Origin: Lautropia mirabilis | Lineage (GTDB): Bacteria > Pseudomonadota > Gammaproteobacteria > Burkholderiales > Burkholderiaceae_B | Reading direction: 5' to 3' | Length of the DNA: 64,000 nucleotides | Assembly (NCBI GenBank): GCA_945876565.1 | Contig: CAMCOS010000002.1 | Coordinates: 91,464 to 155,463 of the forward strand | In this document: one piece after another, positions 55,083 to 63,879 of the stretch | How positions within the stretch are numbered: position 1 is the stretch's first letter | Layout: each line of letters starts with the position of its first letter | Program-made: the position numbers and the translations under genes | The notes under the pieces: generated by a model | Databases searched by the model: none | What the model was told of the DNA's origin: nothing | What the model saw: the letters and a program-made list of their open reading frames with translations, nothing else

Positions 55083-56177
55083 ATGAGCAAGACATTTCGA
55101 ATCGCGGTGTTACCTGGCGATGGCATTGGTAAAGAGGTGATGCCAGAGGGGCTCAAAGTCCTTCAAAAAGCCGTTGATCAATTTGACTTGAAACTCAAAT
55201 TTGAACACCACGACTGGGCATCTTGCGATTATTACGCCAAGCACGGTGACATGATGCCGGCTGACTGGAAAGCGCGTCTGGCCGGTTGCGATGCAGTCCT
55301 GTTTGGTGCAGTCGGTTGGCCAGACACAGTACCGGATCACGTGTCACTATGGGGATCGTTACTTAAGTTTCGACGTGAATTTGATCAATACATCAACTTG
55401 AGGCCCGTTCGTCTCTTTGATGGAGTGCCATGCCCACTGAGCAATCGCAAAGCGGGTGATATCGACTTCTTTGTTGTCCGTGAAAACACAGAGGGCGAGT
55501 ACACCGCGCTCGGTGGCACGATGTTTGCAGGAACCGAACGTGAAATCGTCATTCAGGAATCGGTCTTTAGCCGCGTCGGAACAGATCGGGTGCTGAAATA
55601 TGCGTTTGAACTTGCTCGTCAACGCACCCGCAAACACTTGACCATTGCAACAAAGTCCAATGGGATTGCCATCAGCATGCCGTACTGGGATGGCCGTGCG
55701 GCAGAAATCGCACAGCAATACCCAGACATCACCACCGACAAGCAGCATATCGACATTCTCTGTGCCCGGTTCGTGCTGCAGCCTGACCGCTTTGATGTCG
55801 TGGTGGCAACCAATCTGTTTGGCGATATCCTGTCTGATTTGGGCCCTGCCTGCACCGGTACGATTGGCTTGGCGCCATCAGCCAACCTGAATCCCGATCG
55901 AAACTTTCCCTCGTTGTTTGAACCCGTCCACGGGTCAGCACCCGATATTTACGGCAAAGGCATCGCCAATCCGATCGCCATGATCTGGTCTGGTGCACTG
56001 ATGCTCGATTTTGTGGGGCGTGGGCTGCCTCAGGCCGAACAATCGCCATACCTGCAGGCGCATGACACGATCCTCAATGCAATTGAGACGGTTCTGGCCA
56101 AAGGTCCACGTACGCCTGATTTGGGTGGAAACGCTAACACGGTGGCGCTTGGTGACGCCGTTGCTCAATTGGTCTAG
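55083..56177 (+). CDS. Tartrate/D-malate dehydrogenase-type beta-hydroxyacid oxidative decarboxylase
   Basis: A 364-residue member of the isocitrate/isopropylmalate dehydrogenase family. It has [75 protein letters not shown] with the catalytic lysine, and [29 protein letters not shown]. The LWGSLLK and GEYTALGG forms point to tartrate dehydrogenase or D-malate dehydrogenase rather than LeuB. AAGGGAAAG precedes the ATG. It is followed after 14 bases by an HpaI-type aldolase. Confidence 0.9.
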   Translation: MSKTFRIAVLPGDGIGKEVMPEGLKVLQKAVDQFDLKLKFEHHDWASCDYYAKHGDMMPADWKARLAGCDAVLFGAVGWPDTVPDHVSLWGSLLKFRREFDQYINLRPVRLFDGVPCPLSNRKAGDIDFFVVRENTEGEYTALGGTMFAGTEREIVIQESVFSRVGTDRVLKYAFELARQRTRKHLTIATKSNGIAISMPYWDGRAAEIAQQYPDITTDKQHIDILCARFVLQPDRFDVVVATNLFGDILSDLGPACTGTIGLAPSANLNPDRNFPSLFEPVHGSAPDIYGKGIANPIAMIWSGALMLDFVGRGLPQAEQSPYLQAHDTILNAIETVLAKGPRTPDLGGNANTVALGDAVAQLV

Positions 56178-56191
56178 GCCTAGGTCTACGA

Positions 56192-56965
56192 ATGAATTTA
56201 ACGTTTGACAATCGTTTCAAAAAGCGCTTGGTGCGAGGCGAGCCTCAAATCGGACTGTGGCTATCCATACCAAGCGCTTTCACCGCTGAGATTTGTGCTA
56301 CGGCCGGATTCGATTGGCTATTGCTCGATGGCGAGCACACGCCCAACGATATTCAGACAGTGCTGGCGCAGTTGCAAGCATGTGCTGGCTACCCGCAAAC
56401 GCATCCAATTGCTCGGCCGCTGATTGGTGACCCCGTATTGATCAAGCAGTTACTGGACATTGGCGTGCAAACGCTGCTGATCCCGATGGTCGATAGTGCC
56501 GAACAAGCCAGCGAATTGGTGCGGGCAATGCGCTATCCACCGAATGGCTTTAGGGGTGTTGGGTATGGAACGGCAAGAGTCTCACGTTGGGACTTGCGCC
56601 AAAACTACACTCAAGTGGCCGACGATGAGGTTTGTCTACTGGTTCAGGCTGAAACACAGACAGCGATTAAAAACCTAGACAGTATCTGTGCCGTGGATGG
56701 CGTTGATGGCGTATTTTTAGGGCCATCGGACCTCGCCGCCGCTTATGGCCACTTGGGTAATCCAGGCCATCCCGATGTTCAAGCCGTCATCGACGACGCG
56801 ATAGTCACCATACTTAAACACGGTAAGGCGCCCGGGATTCTGACGCCAGACGAGAACCTCGCTAAACGCTATCTATCCTTAGGCGCCAAATTTGTGGCAG
56901 TAGGATTAGAGGCGAGGGTGCTTGCCAAGGGCGTTAGGGAACTTCGTCAGCGCTTTACCACCTAA
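56192..56965 (+). CDS. HpcH/HpaI-family aldolase
   Basis: A 257-residue class II aldolase of the HpcH/HpaI group. [104 protein letters not shown] and [16 protein letters not shown] contain the metal ligands and the conserved arginine. Members cleave 4-hydroxy-2-oxo acids to pyruvate or related products. With the dehydrogenase upstream it suggests a short route for breaking down hydroxy acids; the exact substrate is unknown. Confidence 0.9.
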   Translation: MNLTFDNRFKKRLVRGEPQIGLWLSIPSAFTAEICATAGFDWLLLDGEHTPNDIQTVLAQLQACAGYPQTHPIARPLIGDPVLIKQLLDIGVQTLLIPMVDSAEQASELVRAMRYPPNGFRGVGYGTARVSRWDLRQNYTQVADDEVCLLVQAETQTAIKNLDSICAVDGVDGVFLGPSDLAAAYGHLGNPGHPDVQAVIDDAIVTILKHGKAPGILTPDENLAKRYLSLGAKFVAVGLEARVLAKGVRELRQRFTT

Positions 56966-56971
56966 ATCAGC

Positions 56972-57454
56972 ATGCCAAAGCAATATTTCCTCTCGGCCCT
57001 GATTTTGCTCGTTCTGATGCTGCTAGGCTACTGGGTCTGGCAATCGACAAGCAAGCAAGATGCAGTCGCCTTAAATAGTCGGTGGATTGCGCCGACTGAC
57101 GGTCAAGCTCGCATCGAGGGCAAAGCACTCTACGATATGTATTGTGCCAGTTGTCATGGTGTGAATTTCGAAGGCCAGTTCAACTGGCGGCAAAGAATGG
57201 CAAATAGCAGATTGCCGGCACCGCCTCACAACGTTGATGGCCATACGTGGCACCATCCTGATGCCCAGTTGGTCGAGATGATCAAAATCGGCTTTGTTGG
57301 TGGCGTCAACGCACCCCAGGGCTATCAAAGTGACATGCCGGCCTTCGAGTCGGTGTTAACGCACGCCCAGATTGAATTAATCCTTGGCTACATCAAGAGC
57401 GCCTGGCCAGAACAGGCGTTGGCGGCACAGCGAGAAATATCGTTAAAACATTAA
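56972..57454 (+). CDS. Membrane-anchored c-type cytochrome
   Basis: A 160-residue monohaem cytochrome c. An N-terminal membrane segment (about 6-23, FLSALILLVLMLLGYWVW) anchors it with the haem domain in the periplasm. The haem motif is C58-A-S-C61-H62, and M122 in SDMPAF is the likely distal ligand. The His-rich NVDGHTWHHPDAQL loop between them is notable. It follows the aldolase by six bases and may carry electrons for the operon's oxidative step or be a general electron carrier. The stop region is duplicated just downstream. Confidence 0.88.
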   Translation: MPKQYFLSALILLVLMLLGYWVWQSTSKQDAVALNSRWIAPTDGQARIEGKALYDMYCASCHGVNFEGQFNWRQRMANSRLPAPPHNVDGHTWHHPDAQLVEMIKIGFVGGVNAPQGYQSDMPAFESVLTHAQIELILGYIKSAWPEQALAAQREISLKH

Positions 57455-57470
57455 TCGTTAAAACATTAAT
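57441..57470. repeat. 15-bp direct duplication over the cytochrome stop codon
   Basis: CGTTAAAACATTAAT is present twice in tandem; the first copy contains the final codons and TAA of the cytochrome gene, the second lies outside it. The remaining 123 bases to the convergent phosphorylase gene are AT-rich and include a 6-bp AT stem, CATAAT-ATAC-ATTATG (57538-57553). Confidence 0.9.
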
Positions 57471-57593
57471 CGCTACAACAATAGAGTTGTGCAGCTTACA
57501 GATTTAAGACGCTTTTCTAATCATACCCATAACTTTACATAATATACATTATGCGTATTAAATATTCGTCGATTAATCGGGCTACAACCACAT

Positions 57594-59096
57594 TCAGCTC
57601 GTTTCAATCAACATCGGTGGATGCGTGTCCAAGTAAGTTGATGCGTAGGCTAGTTCCCCTTGAGCCTGCGCGTGCATCGTAAACAGCGGATCGCCACGCC
57701 GAAGCACATCACCCATCTTCGCGTGTAGCGTTAGTCCGGCCGTTTGAGCTTCGGGTGCACCGAGTAACTTGGCTAGTCTGGCAAGACGGCGGTTGTCGAA
57801 AGCCTTAACCGTGCCTTCTATACTCGCTGTAACTAGCTTGTCGATCGGTGCCATCGGTGGCTCGGTATAACCACCTTGGGCGTTACAGATTCGCAAAAAT
57901 TTCTCCCAGGCCATACCCGAGGACAAGATTTTGTTTGCCTGCTGATAGCCCATGCCAGCGTCGCACTTGCCACAAAGCTCGAGCACTTCTGCAGCCAGCA
58001 CCAGCGCTCGTTCACGTAGGTCTGACGGTGCGTTAACATCATTTCTGAGCACCGAAACAACGTCACGCGCCTCCAATGCCGGCCCAATGCCATATCCCAC
58101 GGGTTCGGATCCATCGGTTCTGAGGACTTTTAGATTCAAGCCGTTGGCAAACGCGACTTGATTCAGGAGATGCTCCAAATGATCAGCTTGCTCGTTACTT
58201 CTGATTTTGGCGGTTGAACCGATAGGCATGTCGATCACAGCGTGGGTTGATCCGGCTGCGATTTTCTTCGAAAGTACCGAAGCCACGAGTTGAGCATCGC
58301 TATCAAGCTCCAAGGGGCGAGCCACTTTAATCATTAAGTCGTCAGCAGGGCTTAGCGACAAAGAACCACCCCAAACAAAACAACCGCCCTCCTTTTCCAC
58401 CACGCCGCGCATTGCTGCCAAATCAAGGGTCACCGGTGTCATGACCTCCATCACATCGGCAGTTCCGGCCGGAGACGTAATGGCACGAGAGGACGTTTTG
58501 GGCATGGACAGCCCAGTGCTCGCGACAATTGCCACCACAATCGGTGTGGTGCGGTTACCGGGCAATCCACCAACACAATGCTTATCGGCTACGGGACTCA
58601 CCCCCCAGTTCAATCGCTCACCGACACTCACCATTGCAGCGGTCAGGTCAATCACCTCCTGCACGTTCGCGCGCCGACCGGCCATGGCCGTCAAAAATGC
58701 CGCAATGTGGATGTTCGTGTACCGTCCTCGCGCAATGTCGGTAACGATTGCTTCAAAGCCGTGCCGCTCGAGCCTGTGTCCGTAGATCTTGGTGCGTAAC
58801 TGGCTCAGTGAATCAACCGGTCCCGCTTGCATGACCTCAATTCTGTCACCGGCCTGGACATTCAAGTCACGCTCGGTGTTCAGTGACAGCCCAATTTCGT
58901 CACAATCGATCAAGTCCGAATGCACGACGTTAACAATGGCAATGACATTGCGCACCCCATGCCTGAGCTCAACACGCGTTTGCGCCTCTATGCCCTCGGA
59001 TTTACATATGTGACAATCACGGTGCATGAAAGCGACATGCTCCTGTAAGGTGTCAATCCCCAGTGACTTGTAGCGCAGAGCGGCTGGCTGACTCAT
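57594..59096 (-). CDS. Thymidine/AMP phosphorylase family protein (DeoA-like, long form)
   Basis: A 500-residue pyrimidine-nucleoside-phosphorylase superfamily enzyme. The first 90 residues form the additional N-terminal domain seen in archaeal AMP phosphorylases. The core has TDIARGRYTNIHIAAFLTAMAG, VADKHCVGGLPGNRTTPIVVAI with the phosphate-binding residues, and TSSRAITSPAGTADVMEV. It may therefore phosphorolyse nucleoside 5'-monophosphates rather than thymidine. The start overlaps the stop of the beta-CASP gene by one base (TTATGA), indicating translational coupling. It is somewhat longer than E. coli DeoA (440). Confidence 0.85.
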   Translation of the reverse strand: MSQPAALRYKSLGIDTLQEHVAFMHRDCHICKSEGIEAQTRVELRHGVRNVIAIVNVVHSDLIDCDEIGLSLNTERDLNVQAGDRIEVMQAGPVDSLSQLRTKIYGHRLERHGFEAIVTDIARGRYTNIHIAAFLTAMAGRRANVQEVIDLTAAMVSVGERLNWGVSPVADKHCVGGLPGNRTTPIVVAIVASTGLSMPKTSSRAITSPAGTADVMEVMTPVTLDLAAMRGVVEKEGGCFVWGGSLSLSPADDLMIKVARPLELDSDAQLVASVLSKKIAAGSTHAVIDMPIGSTAKIRSNEQADHLEHLLNQVAFANGLNLKVLRTDGSEPVGYGIGPALEARDVVSVLRNDVNAPSDLRERALVLAAEVLELCGKCDAGMGYQQANKILSSGMAWEKFLRICNAQGGYTEPPMAPIDKLVTASIEGTVKAFDNRRLARLAKLLGAPEAQTAGLTLHAKMGDVLRRGDPLFTMHAQAQGELAYASTYLDTHPPMLIETS

Positions 59097-60469
59097 AAAT
59101 ATATTTGTTGTCCTAGTAGTGGCACCACACAATCGATGCCTAGCTCGTGCTCAATTCGAAGACGCAATGCTTCGGCTGCCTCAGGTTCACCATGATTCAG
59201 AAAGATCCGTTTGGGTTCACGCACAGCGGACTTGACCCAATCGATTAACTGATCCGCGTCGGCATGGGCGGACAACCCGTCGATTGAATGGACTTTGGCT
59301 TTCACTACCAGATCTTGCCCAAACACTCGAACGGTGCCCTCGCCAGCCACCATGCGAGCCCCTCGCGTCCCGGCTGCCTGAAACCCAGCGAAAACAATCG
59401 CATTTCGATGATCACTGACCAGCGTGCGCAGGTGATGCAGCACCCTGCCGCCCGTGGCCATGCCACTGGCCGAAATGATAATGCGAGGGTACTTTGGCTC
59501 GTTTAAGGCCTTTGACTGCTCCACGGTCTGAATCATGGTGGCGACACCGAAAACTTCGTTAATCGCTTTTTGAGACAAGAGATGGTCTGCGTGATGACGT
59601 TTGTAAAGCTCAGTCACATTGACTGCCATGGGGCTGTCAAGAAACACGGGCACCTTTGGAATCTCACCGCTTTTAATGAGCCAGTCAATCGTGTGCAAAA
59701 GGACTTGAGCTCGGCCCACGGCAAATGCAGGAAGGAGCACTGCACCGCCCCGCTCAATGGTGGTTTTGATGATTTTCGCGAGCTCAAGCCGCGGGTCTTC
59801 AATTGGGTGACGCCGGTTGCCATAGGTGGATTCCATCACTAAAAAGTCAACTTCGCCAAGCGGTTCTGGCGCACCGAGAATTGGCGCCTCTGCGCGCCCG
59901 AGATCGCCAGAAAACACTAGCTCTTGCCCATCTGACCTGATTCGTATGCTAGCCGCACCCAAAATGTGGCTAGCGTACTGAAGCTTGACCTGCATGCCAG
60001 GCAATATCTCCTGCCACTGTCCAAAGGGCATAGGCTCAAACAGTTCGATTGTTTTTTCTACATCGTCGATCGTGTAGAGGGGCTCAGCCGGGTGGTGCTT
60101 GGACGTGTGATGGCGGTTGGCGTAATCGGCTTCTTCGGCTTGTAGCTTGGCACTGTCAATGAGCAGCACGCTTGCAACATCTACCGTTGCGCCTGAGGTG
60201 TAGATTGGGCCACGAAAACCCTGTCGCACGAGCAACGGCAATGCGCCGGAATGGTCCAAGTGCGCGTGCGTCAAAAGTACTGCCGAGAGCTTTTGGGCAT
60301 CGAACGGCAAAGGCAGCCAGTTCAGTTGTCGCAGGTTTTTAAAACCTTGAAACAGTCCTGCATCGACCATGACTTGGCGATCGCCTTGCTTGATCAAGGT
60401 CTTTGACCCGGTCACGGTACCTGCGGCACCTAAAAAATTCAGGCTTGTGCTGTGATTGGCTTTACTCAT
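59093..60469 (-). CDS. Metallo-beta-lactamase/beta-CASP RNA-processing-type hydrolase
   Basis: A 458-residue protein with a metallo-beta-lactamase fold and an inserted beta-CASP domain, the architecture of CPSF73-like and other RNA nucleases. Zinc ligands are in LLTHAHLDHSG (68-75), YASHILGAASIRI and VFSGDLGR; beta-CASP motifs are SASGMATGGRVLHHL and VHSIDGLSAHADADQLIDW. A very strong ribosome-binding site (AAAGGAGG) lies before the ATG. It is the first gene of the pair with the phosphorylase. The RNA target is unknown. Confidence 0.88.
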   Translation of the reverse strand: MSKANHSTSLNFLGAAGTVTGSKTLIKQGDRQVMVDAGLFQGFKNLRQLNWLPLPFDAQKLSAVLLTHAHLDHSGALPLLVRQGFRGPIYTSGATVDVASVLLIDSAKLQAEEADYANRHHTSKHHPAEPLYTIDDVEKTIELFEPMPFGQWQEILPGMQVKLQYASHILGAASIRIRSDGQELVFSGDLGRAEAPILGAPEPLGEVDFLVMESTYGNRRHPIEDPRLELAKIIKTTIERGGAVLLPAFAVGRAQVLLHTIDWLIKSGEIPKVPVFLDSPMAVNVTELYKRHHADHLLSQKAINEVFGVATMIQTVEQSKALNEPKYPRIIISASGMATGGRVLHHLRTLVSDHRNAIVFAGFQAAGTRGARMVAGEGTVRVFGQDLVVKAKVHSIDGLSAHADADQLIDWVKSAVREPKRIFLNHGEPEAAEALRLRIEHELGIDCVVPLLGQQIYL

Positions 60470-60634
60470 TTTGATGACCTCCTTTGTCAAACAACAGGTC
60501 GGCATCCTAAACTTAACGCCAGTCTTGCAAACTGCCAATAGGGCAACTTCACCCTACCCGGTTTCTACAATACACTGCTCACATTCACGCGACCTCTGTG
60601 GTTGCCTCAAACACTCCCAGGAGACATTCTGACC

Positions 60635-60928
60635 ATGATCACTGAAATTGCACATTTGGTTATTAAAGCCGGCGAAGAAGCCGAATTTGAAAAGAAGGTG
60701 TCCCTTGCCAAACCCCATTTTTTATCAGCTGACGGCTGCCACGGCATAACGCTTGCTCGCTGTATAGAACATCCCCAGCAGTACCAACTGTTTGTGAAGT
60801 GGGAAACAGTTGATCATCACATGGTTGAGTTCCGTCAAAGCGAGAACTTTCAGCGTTGGCGCGAACTAGCAAGCCCCCACTTTCAAGAGGCCCCGTCAGT
60901 TATACATGTTGCCGATGTACCACTTTGA
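60635..60928 (+). CDS. Small ABM-domain (antibiotic biosynthesis monooxygenase-like) protein
   Basis: A 97-residue single-domain protein of the dimeric alpha/beta barrel type. The pattern ITEIAHLVIKAGEEAEFEKKV ... HGITLARCIEHPQQYQLFVKWETVDHHM ... FQRWRELASPHF is typical of ABM/YgiN-like proteins, which can act as quinone or heme-related monooxygenases or as stand-alone folds. AGGAGA lies twelve bases before the ATG. It is divergent from the beta-CASP gene and convergent with the next small gene, six bases apart. Confidence 0.8.
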   Translation: MITEIAHLVIKAGEEAEFEKKVSLAKPHFLSADGCHGITLARCIEHPQQYQLFVKWETVDHHMVEFRQSENFQRWRELASPHFQEAPSVIHVADVPL

Positions 60929-60934
60929 GGACTT

Positions 60935-61297
60935 TCAATAACCTTGGTCTGCCCGTTTTTGTGCGTAGCGCATGTCTGCGTCAAATTGCAGTCGGGCACG
61001 GGCCAGGCAAATTTGTTTCTCCTCAGTAGCCAAACCTTCGCAAGCATCTTTGTTCATTTTGTAAGCCGCCCTGGCCTCTTGTTGGAACACGGCAAGTATC
61101 TCTGCTGGGGTGAGGCTGCCGTCATCTCCACTGACAGCAGCCGGCGCCGTTGTCGGAGCGCCATCAGGCACAACGACTGGCGAGGTTTGTGCCGTGGCTA
61201 AGCCCCAGGAAAGTCCGGCCGCAACGATAGCGATAACCATCAACAGAAGAATACTTTTGTGGCGCGTCTGGTAAAACTGTCGCATGATCACACCCAT
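60935..61297 (-). CDS. Small exported or membrane-anchored protein of unknown function
   Basis: A 120-residue protein with an N-terminal hydrophobic segment (about 17-36, ILLLMVIAIVAAGLSWGLATA) that is either a signal peptide or an anchor. A low-complexity Pro/Ala/Thr linker follows, then a charged helical part with two cysteines (DACEGLATEEKQICLARAR), repeated alanines and a basic-aromatic end. I do not recognise the family. The start may be the first ATG or one four codons later; neither has a good ribosome-binding site. Confidence 0.6.
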   Translation of the reverse strand: MGVIMRQFYQTRHKSILLLMVIAIVAAGLSWGLATAQTSPVVVPDGAPTTAPAAVSGDDGSLTPAEILAVFQQEARAAYKMNKDACEGLATEEKQICLARARLQFDADMRYAQKRADQGY

Positions 61298-61328
61298 GGT
61301 TCATTATTTCTGTCTATAAGATAACGCG

Positions 61329-61922
61329 ATGCGCTCCAATCTCCCAGCCTTAGATCGATTCCACTTCAAAAGCTTGTGTCATTTGGCGTTTTTGTTTGCC
61401 AGCTTGGCGTGGTTAACAAACGCTCAGGCCCAATTGGCCCCAGGTGCGAAAGCGCCGATGTTTCAAGCACCTGCCGCCCTGGCTGGACAGGCCTTTGAGT
61501 TTGATTTGCAGACTGCCTTAGATCGCGGGCCGGTCGTGGTGTATTTTTATCCGAAAGCGTTTACCAGTGGTTGCACCATTGAGGCGCAGCTATTCGCTCA
61601 GGCCAGCGATGAGTTTAAGGCAGTGAGTGCCACGGTGGTCGGGGTGTCTAGTGACAATATCGACACCTTGAAGAAATTTTCTGAAGGGCCATGTGGCGGC
61701 AAGTTTGCCGTGGCCGCGGACCCAAAGGGTCAGATCATTAAGGCATACGATGCGGGCTTGGCAATCATTCCTGGGATGGCTGACCGGATTTCTTACGCGA
61801 TTGCGCCAGACGGCACTATTTTAGAAACTTATGAAAGCATGAGCCCGGATAAGCACGTCAGTCAAACCCTTGCAGCAGTTCGCCAGTGGCATGCAAAGCA
61901 AACACCAGGCAAGACGCAATGA
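61329..61922 (+). CDS. Exported peroxiredoxin (BCP/PrxQ type)
   Basis: A 197-residue peroxiredoxin with an N-terminal signal peptide (hydrophobic LAFLFASLAWLTNAQA, cleavage near residue 35). The peroxidatic cysteine is C82 in YPKAFTSGCTIEAQ, a PrxQ-type motif; C122 in SEGPCGGKF is the possible resolving cysteine. Periplasmic location is inferred from the signal. Its stop overlaps the start of the photolyase gene (ATGA), so the two are probably co-expressed. Confidence 0.9.
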   Translation: MRSNLPALDRFHFKSLCHLAFLFASLAWLTNAQAQLAPGAKAPMFQAPAALAGQAFEFDLQTALDRGPVVVYFYPKAFTSGCTIEAQLFAQASDEFKAVSATVVGVSSDNIDTLKKFSEGPCGGKFAVAADPKGQIIKAYDAGLAIIPGMADRISYAIAPDGTILETYESMSPDKHVSQTLAAVRQWHAKQTPGKTQ

Positions 61923-63322
61923 CTGAGCTGGTCTGGTTTAGAAACGACTTACGTTTGGTTGATCAGCCCGCACTGGCTGCGGCGCGCGAACAAGGCCCTG
62001 CCCTGGGACTTTATGTCGTTTCACCCGAACAGTGGGAATCGCATCCTGAGGCACCCGTCAAGCTTGATCTTTGGCGCCGACTCTTACAAGCACTTCAGCC
62101 GAGTATTGCTGAGCGCGGTGTTTGTTTGAAGCTATTGAGAGTCCCGCAGTGGAGCGACGTGCCCAAGGCCATGCTGGCGTTTTGTCAGACGCATGGCATT
62201 ACGCGTGTTCACTGCAATCGTGAGCAAGGCGTATACGAACGTCGCAGGGATCAAGCGACATACAAACTGCTGGCACAGCACGGCATCGAACTGATCGGGC
62301 ACGATGGACAGACGCTTTTGCCGCCCGGTTCGCTCAAAACAGGTGGTGGTGCAACATACCGGGTGTTTTCCCCGTTCGCCCGCGCTTGCCGGCTACAGAT
62401 TGCAACGACACCTTTGAGGCTCGCTGCAACGCCAGCGTTTTCAGCCATGCCCAGTGGTTGCTCGCCGGATGATATCAACGAAATTTGGCCTCAGAGTCTT
62501 CCCAGCCTCTCTGAGCAGTGGCCGGCAGACCCGGATCAGATTGAGCAAAGGTTGACTGATTTCGTTACACAACGAGCACGCCATTACGACACCGCTCGAG
62601 ACTTCCCAAGCGAGCCAGGCACGAGTCAGATATCACCTTATCTGGCAGCAGGTGCAATTTCCGTCAAACATTGCTTTGAACTGGCGTTGCAACAAAACCA
62701 AGGTGAGCTAGAGTCAGGCAGTGCAGGCTTACGCAGCTGGATCAACGAGTTGATTTGGCGTGAATTCTATTGGCATTTATTACACGGCTTTCCAAAGCTT
62801 TCGATGCACAAGCCACTGCGTGATGAAACTGACTCAGTGCGATGGCGTCATGCACCAGACGATCTTGCAGCGTGGCAAGAAGGTCGAACCGGCGTGCCTA
62901 TCATCGATGCTGCGATCCATCAGTTGCTAACCACTGGCTGGATGCACAATCGATTGCGCATGATTGTGGCGATGTTCCTGAGCAAAAACCTGTTGATTGA
63001 CTGGCGTATAGGCGAGCGGTTTTTTATGGAACATTTGATCGATGGTGAACTCGCGGCCAACAACGGCGGATGGCAATGGAGCGCCTCGACTGGCGCAGAC
63101 GCAGCACCCTATTTCAGGGTCTTCAATCCAGTTAGCCAGTCGGAGAGATTCGACCCGCAAGGGGTTTTTATCCGGCAATGGCTGCCTGAACTGTCTTCGC
63201 TGGACAACAAGTCGATTCATGACCCTAGCGAAGAGCAACGTAAAGCGCTGGGGTACCCAGGCATGCTTGTAGACTTGAAACTGAGCCGTCAACGGGCTAT
63301 TGATGCTTTTAAAGGAATTTAA
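61919..63322 (+). CDS. phrB: Deoxyribodipyrimidine photolyase
   Basis: A 467-residue class I CPD photolyase that repairs UV cyclobutane dimers with blue light. It opens LVWFRNDLRLVDQPALAAA (antenna domain, residues 1-130), and the FAD domain has SWINELIWREFYWHLL, GRTGVPIIDAAIHQLLTTGWMHNRLRMI, LIDWRIGERFFMEHLIDGE, and ANNGGWQWSASTGADAAPYFRVFNP. All are strongly conserved. It lies between peroxiredoxin and glutathione peroxidase genes, forming a small stress group. Confidence 0.96.
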   Translation: MTELVWFRNDLRLVDQPALAAAREQGPALGLYVVSPEQWESHPEAPVKLDLWRRLLQALQPSIAERGVCLKLLRVPQWSDVPKAMLAFCQTHGITRVHCNREQGVYERRRDQATYKLLAQHGIELIGHDGQTLLPPGSLKTGGGATYRVFSPFARACRLQIATTPLRLAATPAFSAMPSGCSPDDINEIWPQSLPSLSEQWPADPDQIEQRLTDFVTQRARHYDTARDFPSEPGTSQISPYLAAGAISVKHCFELALQQNQGELESGSAGLRSWINELIWREFYWHLLHGFPKLSMHKPLRDETDSVRWRHAPDDLAAWQEGRTGVPIIDAAIHQLLTTGWMHNRLRMIVAMFLSKNLLIDWRIGERFFMEHLIDGELAANNGGWQWSASTGADAAPYFRVFNPVSQSERFDPQGVFIRQWLPELSSLDNKSIHDPSEEQRKALGYPGMLVDLKLSRQRAIDAFKGI

Positions 63323-63327
63323 AACCC

Positions 63328-63735
63328 ATGACTACGCTAAAGGACTTTACGGTCAGCACGATTGATGGACGAGAACAATCACTGGCAGACTACCTGGGCA
63401 AGGTTCTGCTGGTCGTTAATGTGGCATCTCGGTGTGGGTTTACTGGTCAGTACAGAGGCCTGCAGCAACTGTATGCTGACCTCAGTGGCCAAGGGTTTGC
63501 CGTGCTGGGGTTTCCCTGCAACCAGTTTGGCAGCCAGGAGCCTGGCGATGAAGCAGCGATCCAGTCATTTTGCGAGCTGCAATACGCCGTGAGCTTCCCG
63601 ATGTTTGCCAAAATCGATGTGAACGGCAGCAATGCCCATCCATTTTATGAATGGCTGAAATCCAGCCGGCCGGGGGTGCTTGGCACCGAAGCGATCAAAT
63701 GGAACTTCACCAAGTTTCTGCTAGGGATTATCTGA
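63328..63735 (+). pseudogene. Glutathione peroxidase, 3' end lost to an IS insertion
   Basis: The frame encodes 135 residues, whereas glutathione peroxidases usually have about 160. The catalytic cysteine C36 (VASRCGFTGQY), Q66-type region (GFPCNQFGSQEPG) and W125-N126 (IKWNFTKF) are all present. The normal continuation after TKFL is missing: after CTAG at 63721-63724 the sequence changes to that of a mobile element and a stop follows. The last 20-25 residues, including the final helix, are lost. It may be unstable, or partly active, since the catalytic residues remain. Confidence 0.8.
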
Positions 63736-63820
63736 AGAAGTCGAGTTAAAGCCGAATCTCCCACATCTCAATTTTTTGCTTAAGCAATGTTTACTTTTTT
63801 GGTTAATTTGGACAGATATT

Positions 63821-63877
63821 CGGGCATTTCAGCCCGTTTAGCACCCCAATCCGGGGTGCTGCGCCCTTTTTGGGCGC
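63821..63877. terminator. Three consecutive hairpins at the IS end
   Basis: CGGGC-ATTTCA-GCCCG (63821-63836), AGCACCCC-AATCC-GGGGTGCT (63840-63860) and GCGCCC-TTTTT-GGGCGC (63861-63877) follow each other. They lie just beyond the transposase stop, so they can end its transcript or block read-through from outside into the element. The middle stem is 8 bp and perfect. Confidence 0.7.
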
Positions 63878-63879
63878 AC

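Noticed and set aside
55083..56177. 3-isopropylmalate dehydrogenase LeuB
   Set aside because: The [20 protein letters not shown] and GEYTALGG forms point to tartrate/D-malate dehydrogenase, and leuC/leuD are not adjacent.
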